Of a stretch of 64,000 nt of DNA, positions 46,287-57,661 are shown piece after piece. Position 1 is the first letter of the stretch. Each line of letters opens with the position of its first letter. The translations under genes and the position numbers were made by a program. This DNA comes from Malus domestica (Eukaryota; Streptophyta; Magnoliopsida; Rosales; Rosaceae): the NCBI RefSeq assembly GCF_042453785.1, contig NC_091677.1:7039501-7103500 (forward strand). The letters are read 5' to 3'. The notes below the pieces were generated by a model. The model ran no database searches. It saw only the letters and a list, made by a program, of their open reading frames with translations, and had not been told where the DNA came from.

Positions 46287-49200
46287 CTATTTATAATGTG
46301 CTTTTCGAGAACTGAAGAAGTTGTAATCTGGCTGCCTGTTGGAAACCATGACGTGATCCTTGTAAACGCAGCCTCTACCAAAACGTAATGCATTATCGTC
46401 CAACGTTCTGAGCATTTCTTTGAGAATTTCTACACTGTTAGAAGTAGATTCGTTTGAAGAATGTACGGAAGGTGTTTTGGGTTCAAACCAGCATTCACCC
46501 TACAAGAAGAATATCCACAATAAGTTTTATATGCAGAATAAAACTGACTCTGTCCAAAACAAGAGTGAGTAGAGAGCCTCATACTAGGACTTGCTCAAAA
46601 CTCGTGATATCATTATTACAGCATATAGTGTTTCCCGACACTTCCAAACTGTCACGGAGCGAGGTTTTATAATTGCTTCCAACCCTTTCAGTGATTAAGT
46701 GTTGCACAGAAAGAGTGATCTTGACTGAAATCAAAAGACAAAGAGTATTGATTTCTTACATGTGCGTTGTACCTTTGCAATCCTAACACAGGGCAGAAGA
46801 TGCGACTTGCGTACTTATTGGCAGGATCAACTGAAATAGTCCTCCGTACAAAATGTCCAAGTGAATGGTAAGTCAAGAATGTAGCACGTAAGTTCCCTTC
46901 TGGAATTCGATATATAGGATACCAGGCCACCGAAAACCTGAAAGCCACATTAACCCAACATTCTTAAACATGCTAAGAATCAGTAGCAAACCACATAAAT
47001 TGAATAGCAAAGTTGATTCTCACCAAGATGCAGGATGTAAATCGTGCAAATTCAGACAATCTAACTTTGACGGGTCACCAAATATGTGATGATTAGAAGT
47101 TCCAACATCAGTTAGCTCCAAAATTCTGCAATCAATTAGAAATCAGGTACATCAAAACTAGTAACCAGTGACATGTATCTCAAAATCAAAATTACTAACA
47201 TGCAAATACGAGAAGTGAGGAATACTCAGAAGTCCAAAACAAGACATTAAATTAGGAACCAATGTAGTTGAAATAATCATTTGGGGTTCTTTTTGCACTT
47301 TCATCATTGTTTCAAACATGGATCAACCATATTGCATCATTGTTCGATTTTTTTCATGGTCCATTTCAATATCTATTTGGAAGTTTCTATCCCTCATTCT
47401 CGAGTAAAAAACTAGGTTCCACAGCAATTTAATAATGTGTAAAGAAACCGAACAGCTAGAGAAGTAAACAAATATTGTTAACAATCAATCCAATTTTGAT
47501 TACTATTTCTAGAAACTTTTCCGCTGCAAGATGAATAGAACAATAAGAAGACGAGAGTGGCAAGAACATACTTATTGTAGAAAGGCAAGATATCCTAGTA
47601 TAAGAGTGGCAAGAACATACTTATTGTAGAAAGGCTTTCGCTGATATGGCTGCTCAGACTCAAAAAATTCAAATATGAGCTCTGAATCAGGTGAACAATC
47701 TAGAGTCAAGGGGACACTTCCATAATGTTTCTCTGTCCCTGCCTGAAGATGGTTGAGCTCAGCCGCTTTTGAAGAATGTGTTGCATTCAATGTTTTGGAA
47801 CAAGAGTTTTGGGGTTGAAACAATTGAACAGCGGAAAGGTAAGGAACAAAATAGGCATGGAATGGCATTGAACTATTGAGGTTTTTTGAATCATCTGCCT
47901 TGACATCCAATCCGTAGTTCCCTGGTTTCTCATACCAGTTCCAAACAGTGCGAAGTGATAAATTCGGTATCTGGTGCTTGCACAGGAAACCATGAGACAT
48001 CTGATCATCCAAGCAAATAGAACATTTTTTATGTATATATGAAGATGCAATAACAGGAGCAGCACAGTGGATGAATCTTTCAAACTCCGCAAGTGGACAT
48101 CCCATTGTAAGCTGAACAAGCTCAGATGCTAATTGCATTCTGTAAGAAGCATTTAGACCTTCCACTGCCATTTGTGAGCCAATCAGGAACTCGTCGGTGG
48201 CCCTTGGTCTTCTACCATTTGCTTCATAACTGTTACTTTCAATGTTCTGATTCTCTATTTCAGCAGCAGGCTTATAGAATTTTGGGCACTGATAAGACTC
48301 TGAAGGCAATTGATGGCTAGATATTGAGGCTGTGCATCTTGTATCAGATGAAGGGAAAGGAATTTGACCTCCTTCCTGATGGTTATCACTCAACTCCTTA
48401 CTTAAAACTGGTAAGCTAAGGTTTAAAGCATTGCAAGTTCCAGCAGAGCCAATCTCATCATTTCGCCTGGACTCTTTTGTACCAACAGGTTTCCACTGAT
48501 GAGAACTTGGTCCAGAATTAGCAGCTTTCCTAAACTTTTGATCACTGTGATATCTGAACTGAGAGTATGGCATACTGTCCAAAGAAGCATACGAACACCT
48601 ACCAAAGTTATGCTCCATGATTGGATTCTTCCCGAGTTTGTATGGTCGAAAACCATGACTGGGAACATGATGAGCATGGTAAAACGTTCTTCTTGCAGTG
48701 TCTCTAGTCTGGTAATGGTACATACCAAAAGGAACCTGTGAATACTCTTTTTTCCCATTGAAATTCTCACGCCTATACAAATTAATTGATGTTGCACAAT
48801 CATTTTCCGCGCCTTGAAATTTACTTGGTTGTGAGACACATCTATGAAAACTCCCATTCAACCTCTGCTGAGAAAAAACCCACTGTGATGATTCATCCCC
48901 TACAAATGCTCTTGGCGGAATTCTCCGATGCATAGATGACTGTTCGTGTCCCATCCCCTTAAACCCATAAGCAGCATTGTTGCTAGGCAACAACCCATCT
49001 CCAGAAAATGAATCATGCTCAACCCATACCTGATTCTGCGGCGGATGAACATGTTTTACTCCATATCTGTAACCTAGTTCCTTCACCCAATTCTTTCGTG
49101 CTTCCCGCTTCATCTTCCAATAGTGACTTAAACATCTGTTTTCCTTTCCATTTTTACCGCAGGCTCTCCCGGTTCCAGTCTCGGTACCTTCAGAAACACC

Positions 49201-49482
49201 TCCTTTCGAATCTTTAACTTCAACCTCAAGAAAACTACTACTGCTTGCATCATCAAACCCACAATTGCTCATCTTTGAAGAATTACAAGAATCCCGCACA
49301 CCAACTGACGATAAATCCTGGGTCTGGTCCGAAACCCCATCACAAATATTTCCTTTCTTCTTATTCTTTTTCTTCTTCTTCTTCTTCTTCTTCTTCTTCT
49401 CAGAAATCATCCCATCAGGAACGTCCGTACATAAAGGTACAGGATTAGGTTCAAAATTTCCCCCCTTCTGGTCCACCATCAT
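46287..49482 (-). CDS. DUF789 family protein (784 aa, four exons)
   Basis: Minus-strand exons: 49482-47621, 47125-47024, 46937-46760 and 46499-46287. All junctions are GT-AG, and the total of 2355 bp is 785 codons with stop. The open frame extends upstream to 49515 but begins there with GTG, so the first in-frame ATG (49482, MMVDQKGG) is taken as start. The N-terminal half is polar and low-complexity, with a poly-Lys run from about residue 29 encoded by a (TTC)n tract, which would suit nuclear targeting. The DUF789 domain covers about 465-779: FERFIHCAAPVI, WNWYEKPGNYG, HAYFVPYLSAVQLF, LIFEFFESEQPYQRKPFYNK, AWYPIYRIPEG, FLTYHSLGH, and a C-terminal DYNFFSSR. The function of DUF789 is not established. 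It is plant-specific as far as I know. Confidence 0.9.
47554..47635. repeat. 33-bp duplication carrying a splice donor
   Basis: A 33-bp segment occurs at 47554-47586 and again at 47603-47635, separated by 16 bp. It includes the end of exon 1 of the DUF789 gene and its donor (AATAA|gtatgt). The copy nearer the 5' end of the gene (donor at 47620-47619) gives the conserved frame. Reading on to the second copy meets a stop at 47572. Only the first donor is therefore productive; the second is a decoy inside intron 1. Confidence 0.85.
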
Positions 49483-50756
49483 TTCTCTTTCATAATCTTT
49501 AGAGGGAAAACACACAAAAAGAAGAAAAGGGTTTACTTCAATTTCAAGAAACTAGCACACAGAAATTCGATCTCAATCGAAGAAACCCAGAAAACCCAAA
49601 TCTTAATGTTGTCTAATTGTGAAGAAAAATCCAATCTTTTGCAGAAAAAATCACAGAAAGTAAACCGAGAAATGCAACAAGAGCTACGGAATATTGAAGG
49701 GAAACTATTTTCTTGTAAATTAAATTGGTATGGAAAAAAGGAAATAAAAGAAAAAAGTTGCAGAGAAAGTACCTGAGAGAGAAAGCAGAGGGCGCGCGAC
49801 GGGAAGTGGACAAGGAATTTGAAAGGCAAAAATTAGTTGGGTTTTTGGTGGGGGTTTAACGGTTCGTTATGCTTTAAGCGCCGCTTGCTTGCTTCTGTTA
49901 TGGTGTGATGAGGGTGTACCACTGTTCATTCAGTGAGCCTTTGGATGTTTGCCACGTGGATGGTCATTTTATTATTATTATTTTTTTTCTTTGTTTGAGT
50001 AATGAATTCATCTCACAACTTTCTATTTGAGTAATATTAGAAAGATTAAATTTTTTAAACTAAATAATGTGATTGTAGATGATTGAATTATTAATTAAGT
50101 ATCGATTAACGTGCTTATTTCTTATTAATGACACATCATTTGATTTGCAATTTGATTTAAAATTTGGTCTCCCTATTACTTTTTACATTTACAACCTTGT
50201 ATTTGTAAGAAAAGGAGGGTAGGGTAGACTTTGGAGTTTAGGGTTGTGAAATATGGGAATTTGGGGGTGATTTGGGACTTATTTTGTGCTAATGAGTGCG
50301 ATTAAGGTTTCAATTTTTGCTTCAGCATTTAACACATATATTTATGTCAAAAGATGGTGCAGCCTAATTGAGAAGGTAAAAATTTGGGCGGGATACTTGG
50401 GTAAGATGGTCAAGGTACCCTCCATTTTCTGTCCACGTCGGCGAGAATGCATGATTTGCACATATCAAAATGCCATTTAACGCTCTTGTTTGGGAGAAGT
50501 TATCACATCACTTTTATGGTTCAAGTAAAATTGTTCGAAAAAGAAAAATAAAGTTTTCCAAATTAACAGTCCATCACTTATGCATATAAAGCTTTAATTA
50601 ATCAAACAGAAACAAAATTTATCTTGATAATTTGGATAATAATCCAATAACATACCTAATCAGAAGCTATCTATTACACACACACACACACACTAATAGA
50701 CACAATTACTCGAGGATCAAACCAAATGACCACATAGAAAAGGCACATCAAAATGC
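49483..50756 (-). promoter_or_regulatory. 5' leader and promoter region of the DUF789 gene
   Basis: A probable 5' UTR intron runs from 49772 to 49497 (donor CTCAG|gtac, acceptor ctaaag|ATT); both ends fit consensus and the interior is pyrimidine-rich. Upstream, 49780-49900 is the likely transcription start zone. 50031-50182 holds a decayed TIR element related to 27866-28030. An (AC)n run lies at about 50674-50693. No other gene is seen up to the receptor kinase. Confidence 0.5.
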
Positions 50757-53264
50757 TCACTGATGCTCTTCGGATCCCTTGGAGATGGTTGAAGATGGGG
50801 TGCTCTTGGTCTGAGAGGAAGCAGTCGATGTGTTATTGCTCCGCGGGCGCGAACTCTGGCTCGAGGATGACTCAGTGAAGAAAACTATCTGCTCCTGGTC
50901 GTCTCCAAGCAATTGAAGAGCTCTCGGAATTGGTGGCAAGTTGACATCGGAAACTGCCTCGAGGATTTGCACCACCTGCCCCATTGATGGCCTCTGAGCT
51001 TCATCATCTTGGACACACCAACATGAAACTCTACAAACCCTAGTGAGCTCTTCTACGTCGGCATTGCCATCGAGACTCGGATCCAATAGGCTCAACACAT
51101 CGCTTTCTGGAGTACTAATCTGGCTAGCAGCATAAGCTGGGAAGAATCTAACTTTCCCATCTTCAGATTGCTCCGAATTTCTTCTCCCTGAAACGAATTC
51201 AAACAGCATCATTCCGTAGCTGTACACATCCGCTTTCACTGTGATCGGCACGCCTGAAATCCACTCTGGCGCAAGATAGCCTCTTGTCCCTCTCATGGTT
51301 GTCAGGACCCTGCTAAACTCTCTTCCAACAAGCTTTGCAAGGCCAAAGTCTGCCACTTTCGGACAAAGTTCAGCGTCTAAGAGGATGTTTTCTGGCTTTA
51401 TGTCACAATGTATGATGCAATCTCTGCACTTCTCGTGAAGATAAGCCAACCCTCTTGCTGTCCCAAGTGCAATTTGGTACCTTGTTTTCCAATCCAAGAG
51501 CCCCGGGCCCTTATCATTGAAAAGGTGAGAGTCCAAAGATCCGTTTGGCATGTAATCATACACCAACATCCTTTTAGAACCTTCGGAGCAGAACCCACGA
51601 AGGCGGACAAGATTGACATGCTGGATTGTCCCAATTGTGCTCACTTCTGTTCTGAATTGCTTCTCCCCTTGGCTAACACTTTCAAGCTTCTTCACTGCTA
51701 TGACAGACGAATCGGGCAATGTCCCTTTGAAAACAGAACCAAAACCTCCTCCCCCCAATTTTTCAGAGAAGTTCTTCGTTGCATCTTGCATATCTCTGTA
51801 CCCGAATGCCACCAACGAACCCTCTACTGCTTTTCCCAATCCTTTCACTCGCTTTCTCCGTCTCAAGATTGCAAACACAATAAGGCCTAAAAGAACTGCT
51901 ACACCGGCAGTTGAGCCTGCCACAACACCAACAATCAATCCCTTGTTACTTTTCGAACTCTTAAACTCAGATGCTGCAAGTTTGAGGTATAAAGTTCTTC
52001 CCTGGTCGTCACTTGACTTTAGTTGTTGCAAATCCAAAAGCTCTCCTTTCCAAAACGAACATCCACTTCTGTTGTAAGCATAAGCAGTGCAAGAGCAGTT
52101 TCTAAGGCAGAACGATTCACATTCCGCAAAACTCCCAACCTCCACAGACTGTTCATTTTCAGGCAATGACATGCTAGGAAGTTCAAGAAACTGGTCTGGC
52201 TTCCCGTTAGCACTAGTAGCATTTTCACAATAAAGACGAGTTTTTCTCGAACACCCACCAGAGTAGTCCATCAAATCCCAATCTCTCTTCGACTTGGGCT
52301 CGAAACCGTTCAAGCAATTACAGGCGAGGTTGCTTTCCTCATTGCAACTTCCGAATGCGCCACACAAATCATAAACTTCGCATTGCTTTCTCGGTTGAGA
52401 CCAAAACAAATTCCATTGCCTGGAGGTATCCAACCATGTAAGCTGTTGAATCTGCCCCGAAGTATACATCACGAAACGAGATATTCTCTTAGGATCATAA
52501 ACAGAATAGGTGAAATAACTTTCGGTTTCGTTCGTAAAGTAGCTGAAGTTGTATATATAATTGAGCCTCATTTCCGGAACCAAGCTGAAAATCCTTGATT
52601 TTGGATCCCATGATCCACTAGTCCAATACTGTCTAGACCTATTCCACAGTATGAGATACGCATTGCTTCCGTTGGGGTCTAACTCGAGCGAGAAAAGACC
52701 CGGTGCAGGATCCTCCGAACTCTTCCATGAAGTAAGAATTTGGGTTTGTTTGGTAACAGTGTTAAACCCAATCCTACCTCCTGGAAGCCATGTGTGAGCT
52801 GGATGATCAAAGCTTTGCCATAACGCCTCCGACGTAATATTACCAGACCCCGATCTCAAGACCAGGTTTCCGGTATCCAAAAGACGTGCAGTGGTGGCGG
52901 AGGAGGAGGTTAAATTCGTTGACCAAATGGGGGTTTTGGACTCGTTGAAGAGGACTAAATTACCATCTGAAATCCTCAAAACCGAAGAAAATCTGTCGGA
53001 AACTGGTTTTTCTCTGTTTGCCACCCAAACTATGGTTCTCTCGGATACCACTTGTTTGGTGTACCACATGCCTATGTAGAAGTTTGAAGAATTACCTGGA
53101 TTGAAGAAACCGAGCTCGAAAATCCCAGCGGCGGAGACAATGGTTTGGTCGCCGGAGAGAGATTGGTTTGCGGTGATGGAGTCGGCTGCAAGGGAGACAT
53201 GGGTTTTGAGATAGCAGAAGAAAAGAACTGAAAGCACCAATCTTTGCTTGGTTTTGGCATCCAT
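50757..53264 (-). CDS. G-type lectin S-receptor-like Ser/Thr kinase, SD2 type (835 aa)
   Basis: An intronless plasma-membrane receptor kinase. The domains in order are: signal peptide 1-26; bulb-type lectin domain about 30-150 (GFFNPGNSSNFYIGMWY, VWVANREKPV); S-locus glycoprotein domain about 200-320 (WTSGSWD, then CEVYDLCGAFGSC); PAN/apple domain with paired Cys about 335-425; membrane helix 443-467 followed by RRRKR; kinase about 500-775. The kinase has the glycine loop GGGGFGSV (504-511), Lys525, catalytic HCD (619-621), DFG (639-641) and APE (665-667), so it should be active. HCD rather than HRD makes it a non-RD kinase, a class enriched in immune receptors. Architecture and lack of introns match Arabidopsis At2g19130. 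The C-terminus is Ser-rich. The ligand is unknown. A second copy of its 5' half lies at 59489-61103. Confidence 0.96.
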   Translation of the reverse strand: MDAKTKQRLVLSVLFFCYLKTHVSLAADSITANQSLSGDQTIVSAAGIFELGFFNPGNSSNFYIGMWYTKQVVSERTIVWVANREKPVSDRFSSVLRISDGNLVLFNESKTPIWSTNLTSSSATTARLLDTGNLVLRSGSGNITSEALWQSFDHPAHTWLPGGRIGFNTVTKQTQILTSWKSSEDPAPGLFSLELDPNGSNAYLILWNRSRQYWTSGSWDPKSRIFSLVPEMRLNYIYNFSYFTNETESYFTYSVYDPKRISRFVMYTSGQIQQLTWLDTSRQWNLFWSQPRKQCEVYDLCGAFGSCNEESNLACNCLNGFEPKSKRDWDLMDYSGGCSRKTRLYCENATSANGKPDQFLELPSMSLPENEQSVEVGSFAECESFCLRNCSCTAYAYNRSGCSFWKGELLDLQQLKSSDDQGRTLYLKLAASEFKSSKSNKGLIVGVVAGSTAGVAVLLGLIVFAILRRRKRVKGLGKAVEGSLVAFGYRDMQDATKNFSEKLGGGGFGSVFKGTLPDSSVIAVKKLESVSQGEKQFRTEVSTIGTIQHVNLVRLRGFCSEGSKRMLVYDYMPNGSLDSHLFNDKGPGLLDWKTRYQIALGTARGLAYLHEKCRDCIIHCDIKPENILLDAELCPKVADFGLAKLVGREFSRVLTTMRGTRGYLAPEWISGVPITVKADVYSYGMMLFEFVSGRRNSEQSEDGKVRFFPAYAASQISTPESDVLSLLDPSLDGNADVEELTRVCRVSCWCVQDDEAQRPSMGQVVQILEAVSDVNLPPIPRALQLLGDDQEQIVFFTESSSSQSSRPRSNNTSTASSQTKSTPSSTISKGSEEHQ

Positions 53265-53748
53265 GGCTGCTCAGAAAAATTTGCAGACAAAGTTGAGAGA
53301 GAGATTTCTAAGCCAAATAGCTTTAAATCGTTTCAGTGGCCAAAAGTCATGATCGTGTGGCTAAAAGTCAAAGGTGAGTTTCTTTGGTTTTTTTTTCCAC
53401 AAATCCCACTGAGGATCCATTTGTTTTTCTGCAAGTAAAGTTTTGTCAGATTTGGAGAAGCTAAGGTCAAGCGGTCAAGCAACCAAACAATGGAGGGATT
53501 GGACCACATAAACCATGTTACTATGTGAACAGAGTTTGATCATATGTGTAACTTTGTCAGCCGCAATTGACTTGACTAGGTCTATTCCACAGTATGAACA
53601 GAGTTTGACTAGGTCTATTTGTTTTACAAATTTTTCAGAAGATAAAAACTTTATAAGAATATTGAACTATTAATCAACTTATTAAATAATTATCTAGAAG
53701 CTACTGTGTGAGAAAAATTATCAAATCAAATATTCGAATGCAAAAATT
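53265..53748. promoter_or_regulatory. Promoter of the SD2 receptor kinase
   Basis: The first 165 bp (to 53429) are duplicated almost exactly at 60947-61103 upstream of the truncated copy, so this is the proximal promoter shared by both. Homology stops sharply after GTTTTTC. No obvious TATA box was found. The remainder is AT-rich. Confidence 0.55.
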
Positions 53749-53940
53749 ACTACGGGATGGTTCAATGGTTGTAGCCAAATTTCAGATCCATATTATCTAT
53801 AGCATATTCTAGGTTCGATTTCTGTTGTTAATGAATTGCACATTAGTGATTAAAAGGAATCTAAAATATCTCTGCGTGTTTTTCTCATTCCTAAATAATG
53901 AATTATCCTGATGAAATCATTGGCCGGTCCCTTTTTTAAT
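53749..53940 (+). mobile_element. tRNA-derived SINE candidate (192 bp)
   Basis: A box TGGTTCAATGG (53758-53768) fits TRGYNNARNNG. B box GGTTCGATTTC (53812-53822) is one change from GGTTCGANTCC, and the spacing is tRNA-like. The segment ends in a T run (53932-53937, a Pol III stop). It is flanked by a 21-bp direct repeat with two mismatches (53728-53748 and 53941-53961, AAATATTC(G/A)AATGCAAA), as expected for LINE-driven insertion. Confidence 0.65.
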
Positions 53941-53961
53941 AAATATTCAAATGCAAAGATT

Positions 53962-54912
53962 GGTCATAGGTATGTGTCAGACTAGCAAAAATATTAGTGT
54001 CAAAAAAATGATGGATTGTTTAGTTGAGAATTTACTCCAATAATGGTCAATTTGTATTACATTTCTTTAATCATATAAATGTTTTGTGAATCACGTTATA
54101 AAGAACAAAATTTGTAAAGATGTTAATATTTTGTATGTAAGATAACGATAACACATCAATAAATTTCGCACTTAGCATGTAATATACTACTATAATAAAT
54201 AATTTATGATTAATATCGTATTATATTCCGTCGTCTAATAAATAACATACGTCGTGGCATAGAAAATAATTAAGGTGGTAATATATAAAATACAAGCACG
54301 CTTTACATACGTTTGAACAAATTTTTATACCAACAACAACAATTCATGGGTCATAACCGTTTCCACCATCTAACCAACATAAGATGAACAATTAAGAAAT
54401 TGGACTGATCGGTCACGAATAAGGTAAAATTCTCAACTAACCTCCTTCAAATATGAAGAAATGAATAACAGTAATTCGTCAGCTGTTGTCCTCATTCTGT
54501 AAAAAAAAAAGAGAAATCGAATTGAACCCCACTAATGTTTGTCTGTTATTGTGGTGCGGTGTTGAAAAAGCTACACAAATCACTTTCTTTGATTGATTTT
54601 TGTTTCAATGCTAATTTCTGTTGTTGTAACCTTTCTTCCAGGGCAAATATTTTTACATTCAAATTAAAGGTCTCTGTAACTGTGAGGCTGGCGGTTCGGC
54701 AGATTCAATCGTCACGGGGTCCACACGGAAGCAATCTCAGCCGTTCAATCCGTTGTCTGTTGTTTGTGTGATAAATGTTCAAACCTACCTCGGTTGGGAT
54801 GATCATATACTCGAGACGAAAGGTCCAAACATTCAACGAACGGATGATCAGCCTTGCGTATGATTTGGTTGGAAGTTTCCATCTTGACCGCTGGTCTAGT
54901 CTTTTTTCTGCG
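53962..54912. other. Intergenic DNA
   Basis: No coding exon is supported; the open frames at 54535-54984 have no recognisable domain. Confidence 0.4.
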
Positions 54913-54915
54913 TTA

Positions 54916-55552
54916 GGCCATCTCCAACCGAATAGTCAAAGGGGTCAGAATGTCGAAAATAACCCGAAAATCGTCTCCAATTGAGAGTTAAGCTAGAGGA
55001 CTCGTGGGTTCCACGAAATTTGAAAGGGCTAAAGGGCTGGCCCATTCCATCTAGCCCCAGGTTCGCCAAAATTTTTGCTTAAAACTGTCGGATTTCATGT
55101 CGAATATAACTGATAGGAATAAGAGCAATAGTGTTGATTATAACCGACACGAATAGTAGGCCAAAAATTTGAATCCAATGGCTAGTTACCGTTGGATTCA
55201 ATTTCTTTTTTATTTTAATTTTTTTTGGGCCAAATTTTTTTTTAATGAATTTAAATTTTTTTTTTCCTATCAATACCTAAGACATTCCTACACTATTTCT
55301 CACATAATTTTCACCATTTTTGAATTTAAGTTGTTGTAGTTTTTAAATTTAAATAATAAATTATGTTTGATCCTTTAACCCTCGGTTGGAGACCGTTTTT
55401 TGTGACAGGGCTAAAACGAGCCCTATGACCTTTGGGCCCTCGATTGGAGATGAAGACAAATATAGTCTTGTGATGTTCATTAAAATATTAATATCTTGGA
55501 GGGCCAGAGGACTAAAACGAACCCTCTGGCTAGTCATCTGTTGGAGATGGCC
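54916..55552. mobile_element. PIF/Harbinger-type MITE (637 bp)
   Basis: Inverted ends are GGCCATCTCCAACCGAATAG and, read inward from the right, GGCCATCTCCAACAGATGAC. The 3-bp target duplication TTA is present on both sides (54913-54915 and 55553-55555), the PIF/Harbinger signature. Subterminal words such as AGGGCTAAA and CCTCTGGC recur inside. No transposase. Confidence 0.8.
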
Positions 55553-55555
55553 TTA

Positions 55556-57100
55556 TGTCCTTGCTGGCTCTGTTGGCAGCTCAACGCCAAGTTTCCCACT
55601 TCATTGGGAGATTTTGTCGTGTAATTAGTTGTATATTGGTTCTGTTTTTAATTTCTCGTTTGCACTATTCAAATGAATAGTGTTTGGGTCTGAATTTTAT
55701 TTTATTTATGGCCATACCATTGCTTTAAAGAATGGTCTTTGTGGGTTTGGGCTCCGGGTGGGGTTTGTTTTGGTTGGCTACAATTGTTTTTGGCGGATGG
55801 GGATGGGGTTTAGGCACTGAATCACCGACATAGAGCAGGGCGTGAGCTGCAGATTGTTTAATTCATCAGCAGTTTTTTGTTTTGCCTGGTGGAAAAGTTC
55901 AGTCTTGGTGCATCCTCTGACTAATTTAAAAGGAGTATGATTCTCTCTTTTCTTATTCTCATTCTCTTCCATCTCCTCCTCTCACATATTGTTTTTTATC
56001 TTATTGTCTTTATAAAAAAATCAATATAAGACGTTGACGTAGTTAAACCATAATCATTCAAATAGGCGGGGAGGAAAGAGAGATTATGAGGGGAGAGAAT
56101 CCTCTTCCAATTTAAAAATGGTTTCTTGATTGTTTAGTTTGTTGAACAACATCATTTCCTACTTTCTAAAGCTCATTTTCTTTATTTTAGCTCAGACCGA
56201 CCCACTCCACTCTCTCTGTTTTTGTGATTCTGGGTTCCGTTCTGCCATTTTTGCTTATGAAGAAACCTAATTGCAGGTTTCTTTTCCATTTCCAAGCTTC
56301 TGTTATGCTTTGTGCTGCTGTATTTTTTGTTGTTAATGAGGCTCGATTGAAATATGCATCAATTTGATTGAAATATGAATCAACTTGATTGATTATGCTG
56401 CTGTATTCTCTCTCTGCATTTTTTTCTTTTTCTCTTTTTAATGAGGCTTTATGCTGCTGTACCAAAATGATGAAATATTCATTTTTAATGATAGTTTTAT
56501 AATTGTGTATGTTTTACTTCGGGGTTTTAATTTGATCAGTGTGATTTTTTGTGATTAGGATTTAGGACCTTGGTAACTTGGTTGTTAGGAATTTGTGTGT
56601 TTACCTCCTGATCAGTATTCAAATTTAATTCATCAAGTCCCTTTCTTAAGAGGGATCTATTTTGATAAGAAACAAGACCTTACAACTGTTGCATTCTTCG
56701 GTTTCTTGATTGTAAAGTCTTTGTACCATGTCACATATATATTAATAGATGCTTAGGTAATTGTACGAGAAGTTATGCATGCATTCTTTTGACAATCCTT
56801 TCCCAGAACCTGATATGAGTCTAACTCTGCTTTGGTCATAGCTCAACATGGAAACGTTATGGAATATCTTCTTTATAAGCGTTTCTAGGCTCTAGCCTCC
56901 TCTTTTTGAGCAGAACAAAGCATGTTCTACTTGAGCTCAAATCAAACAAAGAGAGGGAAAATCAAAATATACCATAAATAAAAAAAAAACTTAATTTATT
57001 AAGATGTATGGAGGAAAGGTTTTAGTCATTTAAAATTGGGTTAAATTAACGATGTTATATAGTGATACTAATTTGATGCTTGCGTGCATGGTGATGCGAG
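55556..57100. other. Intergenic DNA
   Basis: No convincing coding exon. The minus-strand frame 56187-56465 is Lys/Glu-rich and lacks a recognisable domain. No bordered repeat is seen. Confidence 0.35.
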
Positions 57101-57104
57101 AGGT

Positions 57105-57530
57105 TCATTTTTCCTGTACTGCAGGCACCGTTTGGACCGCAAGGAGCATAAAAATCACATCGACTAACAGGCATGCTCCACCCTGAAAACCATGTACTAT
57201 GTCATCTGTCCACTTAAGTAGATCAATCCGCCCAGTTGGATTCACCTTAAGCCTCAATTTTATTGAACTACCTGAGACACCATAAGAAACATACTCCTCA
57301 TCATCGTCAAACTTGTAAGCAACGGTATAAGCGTTTCCATTTGATGATGGATCATTTTCGCCAGAAAAATCAAATCCTCCCTCTTTCTGCTTCGAAATCT
57401 TTGTTGCATAAGGTTTAGTACATAACAAAAACATGTGCAGTATAACACTTACCGTGTGCCAACAATCTTGTTGGTATTTGCATTAGTTTGACACTTTGAT
57501 TCATCCCAAAAATCTTCCTGTCTCTGTTTA
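57105..57530 (-). pseudogene. Relic of an SD1-type S-domain receptor kinase
   Basis: Two out-of-place pieces read on the minus strand. About 57525-57460 resembles the end of the SD1 kinase exon that finishes KIFGMDQ...NTNRVVGT (here KIFGMNQ, then a frameshift, then NTNKIVGT). Immediately after, about 57440-57105, is S-locus glycoprotein sequence (AYKFDDDEEYVSYGVSGSS, then LKVNPTGRIDLLKWTDD). A further frame change leads to CDFYAPCGPNGACS. A kinase piece lying before an ectodomain piece is the reverse of gene order, so this is the scrambled remnant of an old tandem copy. Confidence 0.7.
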
Positions 57531-57661
57531 AAATAGATATACATTATATCAAAATCAAGGATCTACAGTTTCTGATATGGAAAGGAAGAGTTGAATGTCA
57601 TAGTCTTATTCTTGAGGTTTACATAATTAATTTTGACGTTCACAAAACGAAATATGAACCT

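Noticed and set aside
49483..49515. Upstream extension of the DUF789 frame
   Set aside because: The frame begins with GTG at 49515, and the acceptor of a likely 5' UTR intron lies at about 49497, so the ATG at 49482 was taken as start.
51398..53438. Several 60-160 codon frames opposite or out of frame with the receptor kinase
   Set aside because: They are shadows of the 835-codon coding sequence and show no domains.
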